A stretch of 20,694 bases of DNA from Candidatus Saccharibacteria bacterium UBA1103. Lineage in GTDB: Bacteria; Patescibacteriota; Saccharimonadia; Saccharimonadales; Saccharimonadaceae. Positions 6,273 to 11,243 of the stretch are shown here, in pieces. Within the stretch, counting starts at the first letter, position 1. The number at the start of each line of letters is the position of its first letter. Below the pieces are notes generated by a model that was not told the DNA's origin, did no database searches, and was given only the letters and a program-made list of their open reading frames with translations. Position numbers and translations under genes: made by a program. The stretch lies in contig DCBQ01000007.1 in assembly GCA_002313515.1 (NCBI GenBank), positions 1 to 20,694 on the forward strand, written 5' to 3'.

Positions 6273-6935
6273 ATGCAATTGGATAAGTTTAAGAAAGATG
6301 CGGGGATGGTTTCGGCTACTGTAATGGTAGTAATCGGATCGTTACTGTCAGCGGCGGCTTTGCCTACTACAGTAGCTCAACAGGCTGGTGCCACCGAGCA
6401 GAATATAACAGTTACTGTAAAAGACTCTATTGAAATCACTATCCACAAGATTAACGGCAAAAATTTTGCAAACGGGCTAGCTAGCTATAGCAAGCACAAT
6501 ACTGTTGAATTTACGGTTAGCCACGATGCGACGGTCGAGCTGCGCTATGGTCAGACGGTTGTGTGGCATGGCCAGGCCAAGAAGGGGCAGGTGATTAAAG
6601 CAGAATTTGATCTACCTGGTCAGCCCGGCAATTACGAGCTAGTTATTGTGGCTAACGGCGAGGTCGATGGTGATGAAACATCGGGTTCAGCTAAGTTTGA
6701 TTTGCAGTATAAGGCTTTCCTGCCGTCATTGGTGCCTGGTAGTGATGATAAGATTGGTGCGCCAAATACTGGTGCTTATGTGATGCTGGGTGGTTATGCC
6801 TTTAGTACTTCAACTATTGCATTCCTGATAATTCTAATTGCATTAGCTGTGCTAGTATCGGCTAGTCGCGATAAAATTCTAAAGAAGCAGCCTGCAACCG
6901 TGAAGTCAAGTAGTAAGTCTTCACGCAAGAAATAG
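6273..6935 (+). CDS. Surface protein with APNTG sorting-like motif (CscD-like)
   Basis: A 220-aa protein with a signal peptide or N-terminal anchor (residues 12-35, cleavage perhaps after QAGA). The beta-rich domain (about 42-148) starts with EQNITVTVKDSIEI, the same pattern as the mature N-termini of the WxL-like proteins. After a short linker comes APNTG at 163-167, then a hydrophobic segment (about 177-196) and a Lys-rich tail. This is the layout of an LPXTG sorting signal with Ala for Leu. Csc operons of lactobacilli and enterococci contain a small LPXTG protein in the same neighbourhood. Whether a sortase cleaves it is unknown; it could simply be a membrane protein. The SD is weak (AGGA near 6262), so translation may be coupled to the upstream gene. 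Confidence 0.65.
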   Translation: MQLDKFKKDAGMVSATVMVVIGSLLSAAALPTTVAQQAGATEQNITVTVKDSIEITIHKINGKNFANGLASYSKHNTVEFTVSHDATVELRYGQTVVWHGQAKKGQVIKAEFDLPGQPGNYELVIVANGEVDGDETSGSAKFDLQYKAFLPSLVPGSDDKIGAPNTGAYVMLGGYAFSTSTIAFLIILIALAVLVSASRDKILKKQPATVKSSSKSSRKK

Positions 6936-6945
6936 CTGGGTAATC

Positions 6946-7062
6946 GAACCCATCGTCAGCCGCAAGCGACTGCCACCTCTCTTTGTGAAAGGGAGGTATT
7001 TTGTTGCGTAAACGAACCCCGTCACGGCTAACGCCTGTGCCACCTCCCTTCATGAGGGGCTA
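6946..7062. repeat. Two diverged copies of an intergenic repeat
   Basis: Copy 1 (about 6946-6996) and copy 2 (about 7012-7060) share the order CGAACCC, CGTCA, a short dyad (AGCCGCAAGCGACT-like or CACGGCTAACGCCTGTG), GCCACCTC, then CTT..AAG/GAGG. Both are imperfect palindromes. The pattern resembles dispersed intergenic palindromic repeats of other bacteria. Copy 1 includes the terminator of the surface operon. Confidence 0.45.
6975..7002 (+). terminator. Terminator of the DUF916-like/APNTG operon
   Basis: ACCTCTCTTT (6975-6984) pairs with AAAGGGAGGT (6988-6997), loop GTG, then ATTTTG. It sits inside the repeat-like region. The rest of the gap (7063-7141) shows no gene and no clear terminator for the convergent priA. 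Confidence 0.75.
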
Positions 7063-7141
7063 GGTTAATTTCCCGCCATTGTAGGGCGACAGATGATGTA
7101 GTCATCGGGTGGGTTAAAGTCTTGGTGTAGGACGAGATGAA

Positions 7142-9121
7142 TTACTGGATCAAGCTCATTGGATCGAGCTCACAACTCCAGCCGGCCTTAGGGAGGCTGT
7201 CGGCAACCTTGACTAGAGTATCGCGGCGGGGTGACCGCACGATAATCTGCCAAGTATATAATCCACGTAAACGCTCATAAAAGGCGGGTGCGGGGCCTAG
7301 TAGATAAATTTGCCCGGCAAACTTACGTCGCAGTTCACCAGCTAGACGGCTAGACGCCGCAGCGGCGCCACGCTCGGTCTTATAGGTGCAGGTTAGTTTA
7401 AGCAAGTAAGCGAACGGTGGGAAGTGCCCTCGTTTGCGCTGCTTAATCTCATAATTGTAAAACGCTGAATAATCTTGTTTAGAACCGTATTGCACAGCCG
7501 GGGCGTCGGGTTGATAGGTTTGAATAATAGCTTTGGTGTCGAAATGGCTGCGCCCCACGCGGCCACAGACTTGGGCAATCAGTTGAAAGGTGCGCTCGCT
7601 GGCGCTGAAATCGGGCAGAGCTAGCCCAGCATCGGCTTGCACTACGCCTACCAAGGCCAAATTGGGCAGGTCCAGCCCTTTGGCAATCGTCTGAGTACCG
7701 ATAATGATCTGGATGCTACCGTCCTTCAACTCGTCGTATAGATCCTGCACGGCAAAACCCTTCGCCGTGTCGCCGTCAAAGCGTCGCACTGTCGCTGTCG
7801 GGAATATTTTCTTTACTTCCTCTTCAATACGCTTGGTACCAATGCCTTTACTCTTAATATCGGCACTGCCACATTCGGGACATTTCAAAGGTGGACGCTG
7901 CTTGTACCCACACAAATGACAAATTAGGGCGAACTTATCATTATGGAGAGTGAGCGGTAAGTAGCAGTTGGGGCAGGTAGCAATCCAGCTACAGTTTTGG
8001 CACATAGTGGTGCTGGCGGTGCCGCGACGGTTATGGAATAATAATATCTGGCGATGTTGTTTGAGGGCTTCGCGCATGGCGTTAAGCAGGGACTTGCTAA
8101 ATAGATAGCTTTCACTGCTAAAATTATCGCGTTTGGTTAGATCAATGATTTCGGTGATCGGACGCTTGGCGTCAGTGCGGGCGAGCTGTGTTAGCTTAAT
8201 GATGGGACGCTTAAAATGCTTGGCTAGGCAATAGTCGCTGACTGACGGCGTGGCTGAACCTAAAATCAGGCGCGCCCTAGCTAGCTGGGTTAGGCGACTG
8301 GCTACTACATTAGTGCTGTAACGTGGTGCCTGTTCTTGCTTGTACGATGGTTCGTGACACTCGTCGACAACAACTAGCCCTAGATTTCGCACTGGCATAA
8401 ACAGAGCGCTACGTGGGCCCACTATAACAATGGGTTCAGGGCAATTTAAAATGTAGTGCCACAAGATTACACGCTCGGAATCCTTCATAGCACTGTGGGT
8501 CACTACGACGTTAACGAACTCCTTTTGAAACTCTTGCACTAGCTGGGCGGTCAGGGAAATCTCGGGCACCAAAACGATGACCGACCGTCCCTCGGCGATG
8601 GTTTGCCGAGCCACAGCCTTATACACATTGGTTTTGCCGCTACCGGTGATGCCGTGGAGCAAAGTAGTGTCACTAGAGGTAGCTAAAATCTGCTCGACCG
8701 CCTGTTGCTGCCCCTCATTTAATGGCAGTGTCGTGGTGTCTAGCGTCTGAGTCGCCGTGACGTCGGGATGGTAATCTTTAATACGCTTGCGGTTTAGGCG
8801 TCCAGGTAAGATGGTTTGCCAAGTCATGCCACTGCTAGTAGCGTAAAACTTGGCCATCCAATCGTGCAGTTGTAGCAGGCTTTCTGGCAAGGGTTGATCA
8901 TATACGATGCGCAAAATAGATTTATATTTAATTGGTTGGCCTTTTGCGTTGGTTAGGGCGGGGTTGGGGTCTTCGCGTCGTACGATACCCAGGCTGGACT
9001 TGCTGGTGCCTACTGGCACTTCAACGACTTGCCCCGCTAATAATCCCAGGTCAGAAGTATAGGTTAAAACGTCAGCCCATGCGCCGACTTTACCCACCAT
9101 CTCCACCTCATAATATTTCAT
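7142..9121 (-). CDS. priA: Primosomal protein N' (replication restart helicase PriA)
   Basis: A superfamily 2 DNA helicase that reloads the replisome at stalled forks. At 659 aa it is compact (E. coli 732). Domains in order: N-terminal DNA-binding part (1-110), Walker A GITGSGKT (157-164), motif II DECH at 253-256 (most PriA have DEEH), SAT at 289-291, eight cysteines of the two zinc-binding knuckles (C374, C377, C383, C386, C401, C404, C414, C417), GTQTIAKGLD (475-484) and QVCGRVGR (517-524), then the C-terminal domain. All catalytic motifs are present, so it should be active. Start ATG at 9121 lies 6 nt after a TATAAT on the minus strand, implying a leaderless mRNA. It is transcribed divergently from the next gene across 48 bp. 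Confidence 0.96.
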   Translation of the reverse strand: MKYYEVEMVGKVGAWADVLTYTSDLGLLAGQVVEVPVGTSKSSLGIVRREDPNPALTNAKGQPIKYKSILRIVYDQPLPESLLQLHDWMAKFYATSSGMTWQTILPGRLNRKRIKDYHPDVTATQTLDTTTLPLNEGQQQAVEQILATSSDTTLLHGITGSGKTNVYKAVARQTIAEGRSVIVLVPEISLTAQLVQEFQKEFVNVVVTHSAMKDSERVILWHYILNCPEPIVIVGPRSALFMPVRNLGLVVVDECHEPSYKQEQAPRYSTNVVASRLTQLARARLILGSATPSVSDYCLAKHFKRPIIKLTQLARTDAKRPITEIIDLTKRDNFSSESYLFSKSLLNAMREALKQHRQILLFHNRRGTASTTMCQNCSWIATCPNCYLPLTLHNDKFALICHLCGYKQRPPLKCPECGSADIKSKGIGTKRIEEEVKKIFPTATVRRFDGDTAKGFAVQDLYDELKDGSIQIIIGTQTIAKGLDLPNLALVGVVQADAGLALPDFSASERTFQLIAQVCGRVGRSHFDTKAIIQTYQPDAPAVQYGSKQDYSAFYNYEIKQRKRGHFPPFAYLLKLTCTYKTERGAAAASSRLAGELRRKFAGQIYLLGPAPAFYERLRGLYTWQIIVRSPRRDTLVKVADSLPKAGWSCELDPMSLIQ

Positions 9122-9127
9122 AGTTAT

Positions 9128-9133
9128 ATTATA
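9128..9133 (-). promoter_or_regulatory. priA -10 box (leaderless)
   Basis: TATAAT on the minus strand, with 6 nt between it and the priA ATG, so transcription should start at the start codon. No Shine-Dalgarno is present. Confidence 0.65.
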
Positions 9134-9152
9134 TCCTGTTGGGGCTAATTTT

Positions 9153-9161
9153 TGCTATAAT
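9153..9161 (+). promoter_or_regulatory. Extended -10 of the phosphoribosyltransferase-like gene (leaderless)
   Basis: TGC-TATAAT at 9153-9161 followed by 8 nt and the ATG at 9170. The start should fall at or within a base or two of the start codon. It shares a 48-bp intergenic region with the priA promoter. Confidence 0.65.
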
Positions 9162-9169
9162 AGCGGTGT

Positions 9170-9823
9170 ATGTATTATGAGTCGAGGGCGCAAGCGGGGG
9201 CGAAGCTGGCTACCGAGCTAATTGATTTATATCGTTACAAGAACACGGCCATTTTGGCGCTATCTGATGGCGGCGTGGCGATTGGTTATCAGATCGCGAT
9301 TTACCTGCATGCCGCCCTGAAGCGGTTGATTATGGAGACGATTCGGATTGAGGATGAGTCAGAAACTTATGGTACAATGCTGCCAGGTGGTGTTTTCGCC
9401 CCCAATCCCGATCTAGGTGAGTCTACTATGCAGTATTATTACGGTGAGTATGCGGGCGACCTAGAACAGAAGCTACGCGAAGCGACGTCTCGGATCAATA
9501 AAGTGGTGAGACCAGAAGACATATCGCCGGAAAGCCTGAGGGGCTACAATGTAATCGTGGTGGACGATGGTGTGCACGACGGCATGGCGCTAGATGCGGC
9601 CAGGGTGTGGCTAAAGCCCGCTCGCATTGAGCGGATGATTCTAGCAACTCCGCTAATATCAGTGCCAGCACTAGATAAGGCGCATATCTTATTTGACGAA
9701 CTACATATTCTAAATGTAGTTTCTAACTTTATGCCAACTTCGCATTATTATAATCAGGATGATGTTCCAGATGAACCAATGATTAAGGCGATGATAGACG
9801 ACAGCATTTTGCACTGGAAATAA
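9170..9823 (+). CDS. Phosphoribosyltransferase-like protein
   Basis: A 217-aa cytoplasmic protein with the type I phosphoribosyltransferase fold pattern of the COG1926-type predicted enzymes. An N-terminal ESRAQAGAKLATELIDLY resembles the dRxxAGxxLA start of that group. NTAILALSDGGVAIGYQIA follows at about 26-44, and NVIVVDDGVHDGMALDAA (about 127-144) occupies the place of the PRPP-binding loop. The usual loop reads DDGxATGAT; here the threonines are replaced (HDGMA), so PRPP binding may be weakened or changed. Substrate is unknown. It stands alone between divergent priA and the KGG leader, with no partner genes to suggest a pathway. Start ATG 9170 is set by the -10 box 8 nt upstream. Confidence 0.7.
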   Translation: MYYESRAQAGAKLATELIDLYRYKNTAILALSDGGVAIGYQIAIYLHAALKRLIMETIRIEDESETYGTMLPGGVFAPNPDLGESTMQYYYGEYAGDLEQKLREATSRINKVVRPEDISPESLRGYNVIVVDDGVHDGMALDAARVWLKPARIERMILATPLISVPALDKAHILFDELHILNVVSNFMPTSHYYNQDDVPDEPMIKAMIDDSILHWK

Positions 9824-9858
9824 CTCCAATTCCTAAGAAAAATCTAATTATAATGCTA

Positions 9859-9887
9859 TTGACAAAATAATACTGTTATGCTAATAT
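9859..9887 (+). promoter_or_regulatory. Consensus promoter of the KGG leader RNA
   Basis: Perfect -35 TTGACA at 9859-9864, a 17-nt spacer, and -10 TAATAT at 9882-9887. Transcription should begin near 9893-9894. Confidence 0.8.
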
Positions 9888-9892
9888 TAATC

Positions 9893-9940
9893 ATGAACAC
9901 GAAAGGTGTGAGATGTAACGGAGGGTTACCGCTACGCTAA
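9893..9940 (+). CDS. Possible 15-residue leader peptide
   Basis: ATG 9893 to TAA 9938 encodes MNTKGVRCNGGLPLR. The ATG lies at the predicted transcription start, so it could be translated leaderless, as proposed for priA and others here. Its last codons cover the left arm of the 13-bp stem, so a ribosome there would prevent that pairing. A competing start-stop ATG-TAA (9913-9918) in another frame follows AAAGGT at 9902-9907. There is no run of rare or repeated codons to indicate a sensed amino acid. Confidence 0.25.
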   Translation: MNTKGVRCNGGLPLR

Positions 9941-9981
9941 ACGGGCTATAAATCCACGAGGGCTAGCGGTAGCCCTTTTTT
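9893..9981 (+). ncRNA. Structured leader / attenuator or small RNA upstream of KGG gene
   Basis: An 88-nt region from the promoter start to a T6 tract. A 13-bp stem (AGGGTTACCGCTA 9922-9934 with TAGCGGTAGCCCT 9964-9976) abuts T6 at 9976-9981. A shorter competing terminator hairpin is GGGCTA-GCGG-TAGCCC (9960-9975). A second GGGCTA copy at 9943-9948 can also pair with TAGCCC. A small ACAC-GAAAG-GTGT hairpin lies near the 5' end. Mutually exclusive stems before a terminator suggest transcription attenuation of the KGG gene, or alternatively an independent small RNA. It matches no riboswitch class that I recognise. Confidence 0.6.
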
Positions 9982-10002
9982 AATAGAAAGGATTTATGGG
10001 AA

Positions 10003-10254
10003 ATGGCAGGAACAAAAGCGGGCGCTAAGAAGGCAGCAATCACCAATAAGCTAAAGCACGGTAGTGACTTTTACGCACGGATTGGTCGCAAGGGCGGTCA
10101 GAATGGCAAAACTGGTGGCTTTGCAGCTAATCCAGAGCTAGCGCGCATTGCTGGTGCTAAGGGCGGTCGCATCTCGCGCCGCGGTCCAGCTAAGAAATCG
10201 ATTGCAGTAGCCGATCAGAGTTCTGATTCTATTGTCGTCGTCAAGGCGGCCTAA
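10003..10254 (+). CDS. KGG-repeat small basic protein
   Basis: An 83-aa strongly basic protein with glycine-rich KGG motifs: FYARIGRKGGQNGK at about 26-39 and LARIAGAKGGRISRR at about 46-60, preceded by a Lys/Ala N-terminus and followed by an acidic-hydrophobic tail. It belongs to the stress-related KGG/YciG-type small proteins, whose biochemical role is poorly known; nucleic-acid binding is a guess from its charge. Start ATG 10003 has SD AAAGGA at 9987-9992. An earlier ATG at 9996 in another frame gives only a 10-codon peptide overlapping the gene start. It is preceded by the attenuator-like leader and ends at its own terminator, so the gene is monocistronic and probably conditionally expressed. 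Confidence 0.8.
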   Translation: MAGTKAGAKKAAITNKLKHGSDFYARIGRKGGQNGKTGGFAANPELARIAGAKGGRISRRGPAKKSIAVADQSSDSIVVVKAA

Positions 10255-10280
10255 TTCTACTGACCGCAACCCGATAATTA

Positions 10281-10308
10281 AATAAGCTCACATCTCTGTG
10301 GGCTTATT
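10281..10308 (+). terminator. Terminator of KGG gene
   Basis: AATAAGCTCAC (10281-10291) pairs with GTGGGCTTATT (10298-10308), 11 bp with one G-U pair, loop ATCTCT. The downstream T-tract is broken. The AT-rich gap that follows (10309-10419) shows nothing else. Confidence 0.75.
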
Positions 10309-10419
10309 CTTGTTATTTGCACGTTTACATATAAGCGTCGGTAATACCATTATTATTTTTATGGCCATTATCTATTGTCAGAATAATATATCTAGAAATT
10401 ATATATAGTATAAGCAATA

Positions 10420-10860
10420 TTATTTAATGATATGTCGCCGGAGGGCGCAATTGCGGGCGTCGTTGGCAGTCCATCGGGCATTGCAATTGAGGCAGTAGTA
10501 GCTCAAGTCGTTGCGGGATTGCATACCGGTCTGGTGGCACTTGGGGCAAAGCGAACGGTCGTGCAGCCAATTGCGATAGCCGTCCAATGCTTCTTCGATA
10601 TCATCATCATCAATTTTATAGCCATAATGTGGCGCTAGCCTAGTAGCCACTCGCCAAGCGGCACGCTCCATCTGCAGTAGTTCGACGTCTTGAATAAAAT
10701 CTTTGTGCGATAGCAGGGCGTGCCCCAGCTCGTGCAGTGTATCTATAGCGTTATCGGTGTAATAAATTTTGTGTTCACTATCTACCCAGCGAGCTCTATC
10801 GGAGGGCTCGAAGGTAAATTGGGGGTAATCTTGTTTTAGCTGTTCGACTAGCTTGACCAT
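10420..10860 (-). CDS. HELGH zinc-peptidase-like protein with zinc ribbon
   Basis: A 146-aa cytoplasmic protein with a zincin-type active site HELGH at 43-47 (TLHELGHALLSH) and a possible third ligand E65 in LLQMERAAWRVA, the arrangement of ImmA/IrrE-like peptidases (COG2856). A C-terminal zinc ribbon follows: CPKC at 105-108 and CLNC at 123-126, then ARW. Known ImmA/IrrE proteins cleave repressors in stress or mobile-element responses; here no cognate repressor or HTH gene is adjacent. It is divergent from the DUF5663 module across 63 bp. The ATG lies 7 nt after a minus-strand TATAAT, implying a leaderless mRNA. Substrate is unknown. Confidence 0.8.
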   Translation of the reverse strand: MVKLVEQLKQDYPQFTFEPSDRARWVDSEHKIYYTDNAIDTLHELGHALLSHKDFIQDVELLQMERAAWRVATRLAPHYGYKIDDDDIEEALDGYRNWLHDRSLCPKCHQTGMQSRNDLSYYCLNCNARWTANDARNCALRRHIIK

Positions 10861-10867
10861 ATAATCT

Positions 10868-10873
10868 ATTATA
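10868..10873 (-). promoter_or_regulatory. -10 box of HELGH gene (leaderless)
   Basis: Minus-strand TATAAT with 7 nt before the ATG at 10860. No Shine-Dalgarno and no clear -35. The promoter for the divergent gene at 10924 could not be placed with confidence. Confidence 0.6.
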
Positions 10874-10923
10874 GTGTATTATTATGCTTAAGTAGTATTG
10901 AATTTTAAAACAGAGAGGTGCAC

Positions 10924-11235
10924 ATGGCAGAGCAAGATCCAGTAGATCAGTTTGTGGGACAGATAATAGATCAGAAGAATCTGGCGGGTATTACGCCAGA
11001 AATTAAGCGGCAGGTGGTGACCGAACTGAAGGGTCGCCTGATGGATCAGATTGATCGGGCTATGATTAACGCACTAAATCGTGACCAGCTAGATAAGTTC
11101 AATGCATTACTAGATGACCAGAATACAACCGATCAGCAGATGCAGAATTTTTTTGCGAATTCGGGCATCAATAGTCAGCAGGTAGCGTTGGATACCATGC
11201 TTAAGTTTCGTGAATTTTATCTAGGGGCAGCGTAG
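10924..11235 (+). CDS. DUF5663-like small helical protein, copy 1
   Basis: A 103-aa acidic, all-helical protein without signal or membrane segment. It matches my memory of DUF5663, a CPR-associated family of unknown function: ITPEIKRQVVTELKGRLMDQ, then INALNRDQLDKFNALLDD and SGINSQQVALDTMLKFREFY. ATG 10924 is chosen over GTG 10918 because the SD GAGAGG (10913-10918) is correctly spaced for the ATG and overlaps the GTG. It is followed after 8 nt by the large gene at 11244, whose SD overlaps its stop region, so the two are almost certainly cotranscribed. A second copy at 15042 keeps the same relationship. Confidence 0.8.
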   Translation: MAEQDPVDQFVGQIIDQKNLAGITPEIKRQVVTELKGRLMDQIDRAMINALNRDQLDKFNALLDDQNTTDQQMQNFFANSGINSQQVALDTMLKFREFYLGAA

Positions 11236-11243
11236 GAGGTTGT

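Noticed and set aside
6936..7030. tRNA-like T-arm (GGGTTCGATT on the minus strand)
   Set aside because: No acceptor, D or anticodon arm can be built around it; the same words recur in the neighbouring repeat copy, which explains them better.
9996..10028. ATG 9996 as start of a 10-codon frame before the KGG gene
   Set aside because: It is only 3 nt from the SD and encodes nothing recognisable; ATG 10003 gives the full KGG protein with acceptable spacing.
10918..10923. GTG 10918 as the start of the DUF5663-like gene
   Set aside because: It overlaps the Shine-Dalgarno GAGAGG; ATG 10924 is properly spaced.
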